A stretch of 64,000 bases of DNA from Metridium senile (Eukaryota; Cnidaria; Anthozoa; Actiniaria; Metridiidae): the NCBI GenBank assembly GCA_949775045.1, contig OX459100.1, positions 7,043,462-7,107,461 of the forward strand. The letters run 5' to 3'. The notes under the pieces were generated by a model that saw only the letters and a program-made list of their open reading frames with translations, was not told where the DNA came from and did no database searches. Below are positions 37,420 through 49,180 of this stretch, one piece after another (the stretch's first letter is position 1; each line of letters begins with the position of its first letter). A program made the translations under genes and the position numbers.

Positions 37420-39300
37420 GTTAATCGAGTTTAAATATTAGAAATGCCTTTTGTTTAATTTTTAATTCTTAGGCCTATTATCTTAATTCAATTTTAATGT
37501 CTTATTTGATGCTTATATTATAATATGGCTATTTTATTTACATAAAATATAAAGCTTTTTTATTCAAGTATATTTTCCAATTTATCTTAATAATTATTCT
37601 TCTCTTTCAAATATTAAATTATCACTCTTTTGAAAATAAAACAAAAACAACTAACAACATAAATAAAGATTTTTATCTTGTGGGGTCCATCACTACATTC
37701 TTATTGTCTATGCTTCCAACTCACATGTTGGTTTTTGTGGAGAGAAACTCAGAAAAACTCTCATTGCTTGTGAAAGGACAACACATCAAACAAACTCTAT
37801 TCACTTGTCGCCCAAGCCAGGATTCGAACCCATGTCAGTGGTGAAAGGCCAGGGCTCTCACCACTTGCTAGGCCACCCATACCAACAGGGGCAGATCCAG
37901 GGGAGGGGAATTGGGTGACTTCCCCCCCCCCCCCTCTTTTTCTAAGCAATAATATCTTACGTCCGGGATAGCTCCAGCATTATTGTTTTCCAAAATCCCC
38001 CTCCCCCCTTTTGAAAATCCTGGATCCGCCACTGACCAACATAACCCTTAAATAAAAAGCTCAGAAATGAAAAATTAAACAGAATAGTTATATTTCCCTG
38101 AAGGCAAACAGCTGACCCAGTCACATCAGTGAAAGTAGAATAATAATGGAATATTAAACTTAGAAAAAACATTGATCTGACAGCAATCCAAAATATGATG
38201 AGAAATTTTATTACAATACCAGATGGGGAAAAAGATGGTGTGAGTCACTCTTTTATGATGAGTTTTATTAGTATTCAGATTTTATTTTGAAAATGTAAAA
38301 CATTTTACAATTCATTTTATACATAGTGCAAACAACATTTATTTTCCCAGGGTTTTTTTTTCTTATCTTCAACTTCCAGAACATGCAGTTCCCAAAATCA
38401 TTTAAGAAAAGAAATGAACAAGAAAAAAATAGCTTTTGTTGTCATTTAATTACTTTTCGTTTCTTTTTCTTTACTATTTGCAATGAACATGGTTTGTTAT
38501 ATAATAGTCTCAAGTTTTCCAAACGTTTCAATGAAAAAGAAAAAGAAAAAAAAAAGAAAAAAAAAGTGATCAAAATATTATTAATTTTTCTATTTTTCTA
38601 TTTTCACATGACAATATTTTTTTAATTTTTAGGTTTATCTGGAAACAACACATAACATAAAAGGCAAGGTTAGAGTGTCTGCAAAACATGTATTGTTGTT
38701 CAATTGTTTATTTGGGAAAGACCACTTGATTTTTGATAGGGACCAAAGCCCCACTAAAATAGAACAAGGCCTTTTAAATTCAAAAAAATATTGAACAAGA
38801 TAATTCCAGAGAAAATTAAATTTCAAACATATTATTGATTAAAATATCTTGCAAATTGTGTAGCTATAAAATTAATTGAGTACACTAAAAATTGAACCCT
38901 CCCCATCAAAAAATCAAATGGTCCATGCCTTAGCATTACCTAAAGAACTGCTTATAATACAGAAGCTTCCATATATTTCAGCAACTATTGTTCTCGACTG
39001 TCTTGCCTCATGTTCATGTTGAAATACATTAGAATATTCCAATATGTGTGAGAGGCTAGACACCCAAGAACTATCATAATTAATTTTAACGAGTGAAAGG
39101 TCTGCTACCTCATCTATATAATTAATTTTGATGTGAAGTATGTTACTTCTGGTAATTTTGTATGTATATGGTAATTTACAACATACAACAGGTAGTTTCG
39201 GGTTGTACATCATATTGCTGCACTTTCCATTTTAAATGTCCATAGTTGTTGGTGTAGTAAGTGTGGAAGTTACAGACTTGCAAGGTTAGTTATTGCATTC
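37420..39300. other. Intergenic region between rhophilin and RAB5IF
   Basis: AT-rich, with the hAT-like MITE at 37,886-38,033 (separate entry) and an AAAG-rich patch at 38,540-38,570. 37,795-37,870 has GCCCAAGCCAGGATTCGAACC, which resembles the B-box region of tRNAs on the minus strand and could be a tRNA-derived SINE fragment; I could not find a matching cloverleaf. The RAB5IF 3' untranslated region should begin below 39,313. Confidence 0.45.
37886..38033. mobile_element. hAT-like MITE, ends GGGGCAGATCCAGG
   Basis: GGGGCAGATCCAGG at the left and CCTGGATCCGCCACTG at the right, with C-rich runs inside (37,921-37,934). Same end type as 8,543-8,720 and 39,738-39,903. Confidence 0.65.
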
Positions 39301-39312
39301 TATGCTTGCTCT

Positions 39313-41744
39313 TTAAGGGCTGTGTAATGCCGAGTATACTATGATCCAAAATACCTGCGAATGAGGAAACATAAAGTAATCAAAACCATATAAAAATATT
39401 CATCAGTTTGAGCTGCTACATGTAGTTTAACCATTTTGTATTTTTATTTTGACAAACTGTTTCCCTACAAACTCTTCTCCTCTTCAAACCAATTAATGTT
39501 GATCTAGCTTCAACCAATGAGTGATTTTGACTTCAAAACATTATTTTGTATGGAAGGAGAAAGTTGAATTGACTCAAAAGATAAAATGGAGAAAACAGTT
39601 TTGACCAAGAATGAGCTATGATCTATGAGTAGACTAAAGTGTAAATACTTGAGAAAAGCCAGAAAAGAACACTGGTCCTTCTGATTAAACCTAGCAATTA
39701 GGTATTGATCATCTAGAGATTGAGAAGGGATGTGCCCAGGGGTGGATCCAGAAAACAAAGAAAGGGAGGATTGAACACTTCATCCCGAGTGAAAAACCTC
39801 AATCCTGTATGCAATTTTTTTATTTTGCCAAGTTTAAAAAATAATAATATAAAACGGTAGGGGCTGTGACCCAGTTGGCCCGCCTCTAAATTTGCCCCTG
39901 GTACAAATAAGCAAACAGTACACAAGACTTACAAAGAAAACAGCAAATGAGGTCATAAATCCTTCTTTTGTTAGCTCCCATGGACCTCCAAATTCATCTT
40001 CATCTACTTTTTGAAAGCTACTGAAGTATATATATGCAACTCCTGCATTAATTAAACAAAACCTGGAAACAAAGAATATTAAAAAATTCATGAATAATTA
40101 ATGAGACATTTTCAAAAGAAACCATGACCATGACGAGTGTTGTAAATCTGATACAACACTAGTGTTGTATATCCTGATTTGCATAAGTTTTAACTGGTAA
40201 TTTTACGGCAAAATTTATTTTAATCTTGAAAATTTTGGTAAAATATGAAAGAGCTTACCTAGACATTTTTTAAGTAGTTTACAACATTCGCGTCCGTGTT
40301 GTATCTGCGATACAATCTTGCGCCTTCGGCTTGCGATTGTATCTGCCAATACAACACGGCCGCTCATGTTGTAAACACTACATATGATTACTGTTATTAT
40401 CATAATAACTATTCTTTTGATCACATTGATCATAATCATCATCATCACAGATCATTATAAACAACACCAACAACATTATCACCATTATTATCAAAATTAC
40501 CACAATCACCAAATTCAACAGCTTTATTACAGTGTGACTACCGAAACCGGGGCCACCCAAACACATGTCAAAATAAATAGTTTTTGAGATCAAACAAACA
40601 AGAGGGTTCTCACAGGCTAAGATGTTTCTTATTCAATCTTTATCTATTCCGTTCACAAATAATGAAAATTATTAGCATTTTAAGCAAAAAAAGTCAAACA
40701 TTTGTAGAGATTCTATTGTTCATATTCTCGATCATGATTGGATAATCATGTTTTGGGGCCCTGTTTCAGTAGTCGTACTGTAATATCATCATCACCATTA
40801 TCATTGCTATCATCCTCAACACCATCTTCAACACCATCACCAACATAATCATCAACACTGTCATCATCATATCATCATTACCATCATCATCATCACTACC
40901 ACCATCATCTTCATCATCATCACTGCCACCACCATTATCATCACCGCCACCGCCACCACCATAATCATCATTATTATTACCACCACCATTATCATCATCA
41001 CCATTATCATTATCATCACCACCACCATTATCATCATCACCGCCACCACCATTATCATCATCACCATCACCATTATCATCATCACAACCACCATTATCAT
41101 CATTATTGTTACCACCATCATCATAACCACCACCATCATCATCATCACCATTATCATCATTATCATCATCATCACCACCATCATTATAATCATCATCATA
41201 ACCACCACTATTATCATCATCATAACCACCATCACCATCATCATCATATACTTACAGTCCTATAGCCAAGATTCCTTTCAATGGGAGGATACCCCATAAA
41301 ATACCCAGTAATACAGCAATTATTTGTCTTAACCAATAAATAACATCCAAGAACTCTTCCTAGAGAAGTAAAACAAGTAGACAAACCATCAGATAACAAC
41401 CAGTTCTTTTGTATTCCAGTCAATGTTCGGTGCACGTGATTTGTATTTCGACCGGCACACAAAGACAAGATCGATTAAGCCCGGTCATTCAACCAGCCAA
41501 TCAATCTACATTACTGAACTCCAGAACTAAGGACGTTTAAGTAGAGTTTCTATTTACTCAAGGGAAGAATTAAATCATCTCTTTCGTAAACAGAATGGCA
41601 TTAAAACTACAACTATTTGGCTAAATGCTGACGTACCTTATCTTCCCAAGTGGAACCTGATTTAAGAGCTTTTTTGAACGTTTCCGAAACCGATCCTTCG
41701 GCACTAAGTTCCTGGGGAGTCTTTCTTCTTTTCTCTATTGACAT
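39313..41744 (-). CDS. RAB5IF: RAB5IF/C20orf24 family membrane protein, complete (4 exons, 127 aa)
   Basis: In mammals this small multi-pass membrane protein (also called RCAF1/OPTI) was found as a Rab5 interactor and has roles in respiratory supercomplex and ER membrane-protein assembly. Exons: 41637-41744, 41256-41359, 39933-40062, 39313-39354, all with GT-AG borders and agreeing phases. Seen: STWEDK followed by EEFLDVIYWLRQIIAVLLG, then ILWGILPLKGILAIG (first hydrophobic pair), FCLINAGVAYIYFSS, DEDEFGGPWELTKEGFMTSF and the last hydrophobic stretch AVFFVFWIIVYSALH. The short final exon (13 residues and TAA) is deduced from this conserved ending. Human protein is 137 residues. The gene is divergent from RPL13. 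Confidence 0.94.
39738..39903. mobile_element. hAT-like MITE in the last RAB5IF intron
   Basis: The ends are CAGGGGTGGATCCAG and CTAAATTTGCCCCTGG, the CAGGGGYGG type found at two other places in the window. It lies about 30 bases from exon 3. Confidence 0.55.
40078..40385 (+). repeat. Dispersed repeat B, copy 2, joined to simple sequence
   Basis: It matches 23,178-23,440, with one extra internal segment (TTGCGCCTTCGGCTTGCGA) between the GATACAA motifs. It lies in RAB5IF intron 2 and runs into an ATC/ATT-rich tract (40,385-40,510). Confidence 0.85.
40385..41250 (+). repeat. ATC/ACC trinucleotide tracts of RAB5IF intron 2
   Basis: 40,385-40,510 and 40,790-41,250 are imperfect CAT/CAC repeats, the second ending about 5 bases from the exon-2 donor. 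Open minus frames rich in Met, Val and Ile are artefacts. Confidence 0.92.
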
Positions 41745-42587
41745 TATTTGTAAATTACTAAAAGAACTAATAAAATATACGAGATTTTTGTCAGCGTAAA
41801 GTTTTGTTTCGAGAACAGCTTTGTAAAACACTTACGAGGAAAACCGCTGTATTGATTTGCGGGCGCAAGTCTGTTTGCCCACAAGTCCCTGCGCGCCGCT
41901 TGTCTCGTTCTCTTTCTCTCGATCTGGTGGAAATTTAGATAGAAGGTTGGTATAGTGAAAACAATCGGCCAAAATCTCCATCATCCTAAATGATATTAAT
42001 CTAAAATCAAGGCATATTAAAAGAACAATGTTCGATGTATTATACTGACGGCGTATTTTTGTCTAGGATGATAAATAACTTGATAATTCGTCCAGTGTAA
42101 TATCCCTACTGGTCATGTGTATTTCAAACTTCATTTACTTTCGAAGCAATTGTTTTGAAATTTCTCTATAAAATATCGTGAAACGTACTCACCAATATTT
42201 GCTGAAACGTTTGGTGAAATTATTACTCCCTATCTTTTGCACGTTGAGTAATATTCACAGAAATTAGCATGAAAACATTGATGCTTTTCCTTCGTCATAT
42301 TGTCACAATCATAGTTTTCTATAATTTTATTAGAAATTGTGTGTATATTTTAATCATTTTTCATGTACTCTCTTAAATTCAAATTTCCTCTCATTTTGCA
42401 GTGAAAACATTTGTTTCATAGCTGCATATCTGTTGTGATATTGGTCTAAATATCTTGTAATTTAGCAAATCCTTCGATAGAACGCTAATTTTTGATCAAG
42501 CACAAAAGTACAATTTTTTTTTTTGGTGTATCTTTGTTAATTTTTGCTTTTGTTTTTATTGCAAAGGTTTCCCTTCACTAAACCACC
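41745..42587. promoter_or_regulatory. Divergent promoter and 5' regions of RAB5IF and RPL13
   Basis: The two ATGs (41,744 on - and 42,588 on +) lie 843 bases apart. On the plus strand the pyrimidine tract at 41,900-41,925 (CTCGTTCTCTTTCTCTC) resembles a terminal oligopyrimidine start, the translational control element of ribosomal protein mRNAs. The RPL13 ATG follows a probable untranslated-exon acceptor (TTATTGCAAAG at about 42,566). The upstream donor is not assigned with certainty. Confidence 0.55.
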
Positions 42588-45108
42588 ATGGCTCCCAAGC
42601 GTAACAATGTGATCCCCAATGCTCATTTTCACAAAGATTGGCAGAGATATGTCAAGACCTGGTTCAATCAACCTGGACGCAAGAAGAGAAGACGCATAGC
42701 TCGTAAGGAAAAAGCCGTCAAGATCGCTCCCCGTCCTGTCACTGGTGCCGTCAGACCCATCGTCCGATGCCCTACCTTTAGATATAACACCAAGGTCAGG
42801 GCCGGTAGAGGATTTACCCTTGAAGAATTGAAGGTAGAATGTCATTGTTTTCTTGTCTCTCACACAATGTACTTACTACACAGTCATATTATCCATGTAA
42901 CATGGTGCTTTACAATTATTGAATGGTCTGCTGGCGGCTTGCAATCGTGAGGAAATAAGTAGTTAGTATGAATTAGTATAAGATAATAATATTATATAAT
43001 GAATTTAAATGTGTTGAGTTTTAAGTGAAATACAGATACATGAGAAAAATATCATATGCCCTTGGTGGGAATTGACATATATTATATATATGAGTATTAT
43101 CGAGTGGTGAAAGTGTAACTTGTGGTGTTGCGCAAGCTGAATCTACATGAAAAATAATTTTCCTTAGCAAGTTTTTACTGTTATTATTGCCAATATTTAT
43201 AGCCACATTTGCTTTGTTGTCTGTATACATAATCAAATTGTATCATTTGTCACTAAAATTGTTGTATCACAACCTCCAACTTCTGTTGTCCAGTCTATCA
43301 TCCTTGGGGGCAGAGCTTATATAAACTTTTTCATCAACATCATTGGTTGATTTGATATAAACTCTGACTCCAAACTGATTTATAGATCAGGAAAAAATGA
43401 TACAGGTTTTAAGATCCAAAACATTTTTAAGATATTCCATTGACAATAATAATTTATATAAGTATTTATTGAGGTTCAACAACACTTTACAATGTCAGCA
43501 ATATAAATGGAAACTAGCAAGTAAACTAGTATAGGCTGCATCGGTGTTTGATATAAATGATAGGTAATACAATGAAATTTGTAACACCAAAAAATATTTA
43601 CTGACTTTTCGAGCTTTCGCCCTTCATCGGAGTAAAAGAGTTAGACTAAGAGAGATACTGAGTATAAATAGGAAACGTGAAAAGTGATGAACCAATCAAA
43701 AAGCGATAAATAATGTAGGAGGAGTTTACTTTTTATTTTATTACCACTACAGGCTGATTTGTTGAATATTAAGAAATAGTCCAAAACATTAAAGTTATGT
43801 AAAGATTATTGTGTGAGTGAAAGATATTTGAAAACTTGATTTCTCTTTGACACCAGGCTGCTGGAATTCCCCGTAAAGTTGCTCCAACCATTGGTATAGC
43901 TGTAGATCACCGTAGGAAAAACAGATCTGCCGAGTCTCTTCAAGCCAATGTACAGAGACTTAAGGAATACAAGAGTAAATTAATTGTCTTCCCTAGAAAG
44001 GCCAACAAGCCCAAGCAGGGTGACAGTGAGGTAAGTCTAGAAGCACTCTCAAAATGCTTGTTTGAAATCCTGTCTTATTTTTGTACCGTGGGATAATAAG
44101 CACTTAATGACTGGTCCCGAGTGAAACAGTTAGTTTTGTTTCCCAAGAATCTCAATGTTGAGATTCTCGGGAAACAAAACTAGCTGATTTCCTGAGGGAT
44201 CAGTCATTAAGTGTTTTATTATACACCTATTTCAATTAACGTTGTGCATCTGGAATGGTTGATCTGAGACCGATAGGAATTGTGGGAGCTCGTTAAACTG
44301 CAAATGCACTATTATTATCACGCTTGAATATTAATGTTTACTTCTGAAATACTGTTATCTGTAATTCAGCACCATTCAAGCGTCTCAGATCAACCATTCC
44401 AGATGAACAACGTTAATTGAAATAGGTGTATACCCTATTCAAACGAAGAAACATTTTCTCTCCATTTTGAATTTTTTTTATTTACGTGGATTTATTCCCC
44501 TCTCACCAGGGGAATAGATTGATTTATTTCCCTCCACGTGACGTGCTCTCAACCAATAAGAAAACGAGTTTGAATAGGATATATAATAATGTATTTTGCA
44601 AATCATTTTGCCCAAAAATAGTTGTGTGGTACAAAAACAAAACACCACCACAGGCCAAATAATGACCCGAGCCTCCTTAACTACTGTATTTTATCGTTAC
44701 ACAATTCAAAATCTCTTACATATATCTATAAATCATCCAGTTGTATCTAGTCTTGTGAATGACTGATGTTAGTTACTTACATTTTAAAGATGACACACAG
44801 GCTTGGCAGCTGAGCAATCTTAAAACTGTCATCACAATTCACTTGTATACAATTTTGAGATTTGGACTGATTTTATGTGTGTTTACCTTCAGGCTGCTGA
44901 TCTGGCTAATGCTGTCCAACTACAAGGACAAGTCATGCCAATCCAACAACCTAGCACACAGATCAAGGCTCGTCCTATCACTGACGAGGAGAAGAAATTC
45001 AGCGTCTTCAAACATATGCGTATGGAGCGTTCGAATGCTCGTCTGATTGGTATCAGGGAAAAGAGAGCTAAGGAAAAGGCAGAGGCTGAAGCCATGAAGA
45101 AGAAGTAA
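42588..45108 (+). CDS. RPL13: 60S ribosomal protein L13 (eL13), complete (3 coding exons, 211 aa)
   Basis: A structural protein of the large ribosomal subunit. Exons 42588-42833, 43857-44030 and 44893-45108 join in phase 0. The ATG has an excellent context (ACCACCATGG). Seen: [94 protein letters not shown], and the C-terminal [18 protein letters not shown]. Human RPL13 is also 211 residues. The candidate poly(A) signal is at 45,125-45,130. Introns hold MITEs; ribosomal protein introns often host box C/D snoRNAs, but I could not identify a convincing one here. Confidence 0.98.
43502..43645 (+). mobile_element. Foldback MITE, family A, copy 3
   Basis: The leading segment GCAAGTAAACTAGTATAGGC and GATAGGTAATACAATG, with a shortened stem (TTTCGAGCTTTCGCCC). 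In RPL13 intron 1. Confidence 0.75.
44098..44218. repeat. Foldback repeat in RPL13 intron 2
   Basis: The arms AAGCACTTAATGACTGGTCC and GGATCAGTCATTAAGTGTTT close on TCTCAATGTTGAGA. It is separated by only five bases from the CACCTA-family MITE. Confidence 0.8.
44224..44428. mobile_element. CACCTA-family MITE, third type (205 bp)
   Basis: The ends are CACCTATTTCAATTAACG, with TA at 44,222-44,223 and 44,429-44,430. The arms of ~55 bases include GGAATGGTTGATCTGAGA. In RPL13 intron 2. Confidence 0.85.
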
Positions 45109-45124
45109 ATTTCGAGATCAGAAT

Positions 45125-45130
45125 AATAAA
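45125..45130 (+). terminator. Candidate poly(A) signal of RPL13
   Basis: AATAAA starts 16 bases after the stop codon. Ribosomal protein mRNAs commonly have very short 3' untranslated regions, so this is plausible. Confidence 0.6.
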
Positions 45131-45278
45131 AAAATCTACATTTACAAACTCTGGTTTGATAATTTGTGTCATTAAAGATTGAAAGGTTGAAAAGGAGGGG
45201 TGCTTGTAAATTTGTGCAAAACTGCAGAGACATTTGCACTTGTTCAAGACTATATTTCCATACCGTGAATAGCATAAG

Positions 45279-45999
45279 TGCAAACAATATATCCATGAAA
45301 TATCAGTTATATTACTTGGTGCAACTTTATGCTAGAATACAAATAATTATATCTGTGAAACATTAGTGAAGCATTTGTCATTAGTGAAAGATACTTTAGT
45401 ATACTACTCTTTGATTCACCTTAATTCCATTGCATCCTTTTGTTATTATTTGCCTATTACACTTGAACTAATGCACTTTCTTTCACAGATTAATAAGAAC
45501 AACTCTTTGAGTGGTTTTCATTAATCTGTGAAACAAAATGTATTAGTTAAAGTGTAATAGTCAAATAACAACAAAAGAACACAATGGAATTAGAGTGTAT
45601 TAAAGAGTGATACACTAAATAGTGTTTCATGGGTAATGAAAACCACCCTAGAGTACAAGCACTAAAAGTGTGCAGCATAAATACCACTAAATACTGCTAA
45701 ATTAGTCTAATTCTATTGTCTAATCAACACTATATACTGCTAAATAGTGCAAAGTGCTGCACACTTTTAGTGTTTGTACTCTAATACCATTTGGTACAAT
45801 TTTGTGCTAGTTTATTTAGCACTATTTTGTACTATTTAGTAATTTGTAGTTCCCAGATAGAGCTGTGTTCATTAACCCTACTAATACACATTGTTTTATG
45901 GGTTAATGAAAACAACTATGTAATGTGCACTCTATTTTGTTGTTTGGTTAGCACTATTTAGTAATTTGTATTCCATGGGTATATTGTTTGCACTCCAAT
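45279..45999. mobile_element. GTGCAAACAATATA-ended element containing two nested foldbacks (~720 bp)
   Basis: GTGCAAACAATATATCCATG at the left and CCCATGGGTATATTG-type sequence ending TTTGCACT at the right are inverted copies of about 25 bases. Inside are a foldback at 45,401-45,611 (arms with CACCTTAATTCCATTGC) and the GAGTAC MITE at 45,651-45,781. No coding sequence. Confidence 0.6.
45651..45781. mobile_element. GAGTRC-family MITE, small type, copy 1 (131 bp)
   Basis: The ends are GAGTACAAGCACTAAAAGTG, with TA at both borders. It closely matches 58,735-58,879. Confidence 0.85.
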
Positions 46000-47695
46000 C
46001 CCTTCTTACAAAATCATTGTTGGTTGGCCTTCCCAACACAATACAGGCATTTCAGACTAAACACCATATTCTTGATAGGGAAAGAATATGCAAAATTTTA
46101 ATTCTTATCTAAATAAAAGTTTGCCTACATCACACACACTGCCCTTCTGGTCAAGATGCTTAGTACCGCTTTGCCCCACACCTTCTGGGTCCTATAGTAT
46201 CGTATAATACCCCCTGTTATTGTAAGCTGTATGGGAGTAGTTGGCTGCTTCCAGGCACCATGATCAAAGATAGTTTTAACAATCCCATTAGCTTGCCCCA
46301 AGCAAATTTTCCCAGAAGAAAGTCTGGGATGGGATTGTTACATGGAACACAACCAGAACAAATAGAGTGAAACAATATTAGTTAAAGTGTAAGTCAAAGA
46401 GCAATGGGATTAGAGTGTATTAAAGAATGGTACAGAGTGTTTCCCAGGTTAATGAAAACCACTCGATGAAGGCCCGAGCAAATGCACGCAACATTGTTGT
46501 GATACGGTTTGTTGAACACGAGAACAAAAGAAATGTTGGATGAGTTTCATCAAACATCATCCAACAATGTTGCGTGCATTTGCACGGGCCTTAACATTAA
46601 TAGAGGATATTACATGGGCGCTCAGAGATACCAATTTTATCTTTGAGTGTTTAACTAGTGTGCGCAGCGAACACAACCCAGGCCACATTTCAATTTTGCA
46701 ATGTTGGGACTTGCACTTGTTTTGAGGTAAATAATTTTGTGTCGAGTAACAATGAATAGTAAATATATGTTAATTTCAATTGTTAATAATATACTGTACA
46801 AAATTACTCAATTCTGATTGGACGAGAGAGGTAAAATTTAATTGTACTCTGCAGAGTACCAATTAAGTTCCTATGGCAACAGCAGTTTTTGTCCAATTGG
46901 AATGCGTGTTGGATCAGGCATGTTTGTGCGCGCACTCCTTACGCCACCCACATTTGAAATTTTAGTAAAAAGGACAAATCAGTTTGAAATTGGCTTGGAG
47001 CTTAATTCAACAATCTTTTTTCAGTATATTATTAATAAAAAATCGCACGATATTCTCGTACAATTCGCAATTAATACATACTCGTGATGTTTTGAAAGTT
47101 ATCAAATTGGACTTGCCTAAAGCCTCCAATTTTGAAAACTTTCAAAACATCACTCATAGTTGTGTATGAGTATATGATCATCGCGGAGTAAAGCAATTGT
47201 AGTAATTGCAATTATAGAAGCCCAAAAAAAAATTGGGCATCACTACATCACTCATACCTATTTTTAATACTGCAGTTTTCGACTTTCTGCGAACTATTAA
47301 AGACATTTCAACGGCTCATTGTGAAATACGTTTTTAGCTGCCGTCAATTAAGGATTTAAAAGGTACCGACTAATTAGTTTTGATTGACGGAAGCTAGAAA
47401 CGTGTTTCACAATAAGCCGTGGGAATGTCTGAGTTCGCAGAAAGTGGAAAACCGCAGTAAATTACGAATTGTACTCAAGATCATGCGATTTCCTATACAC
47501 ATCATCATCATCACAACACTAATGAAAAATGTTTTGGCCAAAATTCGAAAATATTCGCTTCCATATTTCAAAAAAAGAAATGAAAAAAGTTTTTTTTTCC
47601 AGTAGTCCAGTCCTTTCCCGGTCCAAACTTTCTCCTTCCACGTGGTCGGTCATGGTGGTCCCATCATTCTCTGCATGCGGCTAAGAGTGCGGGAA
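46000..47695. other. Repeat-rich intergenic DNA without genes
   Basis: It holds a half copy of the 45.4-kb foldback (about 46,375-46,450), a foldback at 46,470-46,592 (arms GCAAATGCACGCAACATTG), the repeat shared with 3.6 kb at 46,800-46,860, a short inverted pair at 47,078-47,172 (CTCGTGATGTTTTGAAAGTT) and a foldback at 47,271-47,461 (arms with TTTCTGCGAACT). No protein or RNA gene was supported. Confidence 0.6.
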
Positions 47696-47700
47696 ATTCA

Positions 47701-48233
47701 AGATGGCCGAGTTTTGTTATGGTCGCAGATGTGGCTGAAAATTCAGCTTTTTTGCACGGTAAGAACTGCTTAAATGTTTCAAAATTATCCTAAGAATGTT
47801 TATAAGAGATTTATAAATCTTCCTAGAACAATTTTTGCTCATGAAAAGATAGAATTATACATTTTTTTCGATTTTTTTTTCTTGAATTTTGACTTCATTT
47901 TTCTTACCACGTGGACGAAATTTCTATCCCAAAAAAATTACTTTTTTCAAACACTTTTCGATAAAGCAAACAATTTATATTTAAGTTAATCATATATTTA
48001 CATTCATTAAGCATTTCTAACTTGTTTTACTCAGTTTTTACCTTCATTTATATGTGTTTTTGTTTTGCAGACTGACTGACATCTCGAGGTGACAATTCCA
48101 TTGAAAGTTTGCAAACCATTCAAGAAAAGAAAATATCCAATGTTTAAGAGATTCACAAACTGAACACCATCCTAGACAACTAAGCAAGAGGTTAAGCAAT
48201 GTGGTGAGCTATGAAATAGGAATGTATGTGTTG
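47701..48233 (+). pseudogene. Broken, inverted copy of the end of the 59.5-kb gene, possibly a spliced non-coding transcript
   Basis: 48,095-48,425 is an inverted copy of about 59,215-59,575. It includes a frame ending ESLQTIQEKKISNV-stop (stop at about 48,146) that matches the terminal exon there. Here the frame is closed by TGA right after the strong acceptor GTTTTGCAG (exon would start at 48,071), so it cannot be a normal terminal exon. A possible first exon ending at 47,758 (donor GCACG/GTAAGA) starts near AAGATGGCCGAG but its frame stops after 11 codons. The strong donor TTG/GTGAGT at 48,233 hints that a non-coding RNA may be spliced from here. Confidence 0.45.
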
Positions 48234-48688
48234 GTGAGTACATGAGATATTTTTGTAGTTTCTAGTTTGCTGTTGTTCACTTGTTTAGGAGTAAAACTAT
48301 AAAAATGGCTTCCTCTTTGAGGGAAGTTTTGCTTATTATATTAACTAGAAATTGTTCATTTTTACATAGAATACATTAAGTCTAAAAATTGATGTTGGTA
48401 TTTTGTACAATAATATTTATGTATATTTGTTTATTTATTTAATAATTTTATTTATTACAGCAATTTGCACTTGGACAGGCTGCACATTATTTCTCTATTT
48501 TCAGACGTTCACTAACTAAAGCATTTGAAATGTCAATGCACTAAATAGTTACTGGCTGGAAATCAACATTATTTTGGCAAGCAGCTTACTCAAGTGCAAA
48601 TCACTGTTATTCAAGTATTTAAATATTTGAAGGTTATTTTTTTATTCATAAATTTTCTTATAAATATGAACAACAACAATAACAACGT

Positions 48689-49172
48689 TTAGTATAAATA
48701 CAAAGGTGATTATACAAAATCGCGTGCTCTGATTGGTTTGCTATCTCGGATTATCAGCCGATAATCACCTTTTCGGACAAAATGGCTGCCAGTAGTTGTT
48801 AATTTTGTCACTGTTAGCGAAGATGAAATTGAAAACTTTAAAGAAAATGCTGTCCCAAAATTGACAAAAGAAGCTACTAAGTTTGGTGTCGAGCTATTTA
48901 AAGGTATCATAATAAATTTTCACGTTGTTTTTTTGTCATTATATGCGAGACAAAGTTTACAATTTTTACGCGTAACGGTCGCGCTTAATAAAATATTTTC
49001 ACTTTCAATGCTGTTTCCTTCTTTCTTTTTTGAAATAATCACCTTTGTATTTATACTAAAACGATTATTCACCTCAGGCGAAGTGATTATCGGTGAATAT
49101 TTACCTCGCAGCTCGAAGACTCACCGCTCGGTAAATATTCACCGATAATCACTTCGCCTTCGGCGAATAATT
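48689..49172 (+). mobile_element. Decayed foldback transposon with one relic exon
   Basis: The inverted ends TATAAATACAAAGGTGATTA (48,691) and the complement at 49,037-49,060 bracket the relic exon at 48,782-48,903. A second palindrome (49,067-49,172, arms with GAAGTGATTATCGGTGAATA) follows directly. The class is not certain. Confidence 0.6.
48782..48903 (+). pseudogene. Frameshifted first exon of a transposon-type protein
   Basis: ATGGCTGCC at 48,782 is out of frame with the downstream coding stretch that reads FVTVSEDEIENF, KENAVPKLTKEATK and FGVELFK before a GT donor at 48,904. A single-base loss near the start explains the mismatch. A short N-terminal segment of this type (VSEDEI, then TK-x2-TKFGVELFK) is one I recall in large, transposon-like protein families of cnidarians, sometimes with Crypton-type recombinase relatives; the assignment is tentative. 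Confidence 0.5.
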
Positions 49173-49180
49173 GTTAAATA

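Noticed and set aside
37795..37870. tRNA gene or tRNA-derived SINE
   Set aside because: A GGATTCGAACC motif (B-box type on the minus strand) is present, but no A-box or cloverleaf could be completed by eye.
42834..44892. Box C/D snoRNA in RPL13 introns
   Set aside because: Some TGATG- and CTGA-like matches exist near 44,760-44,815, but no pair of C and D boxes with terminal stem at proper spacing was convincing.
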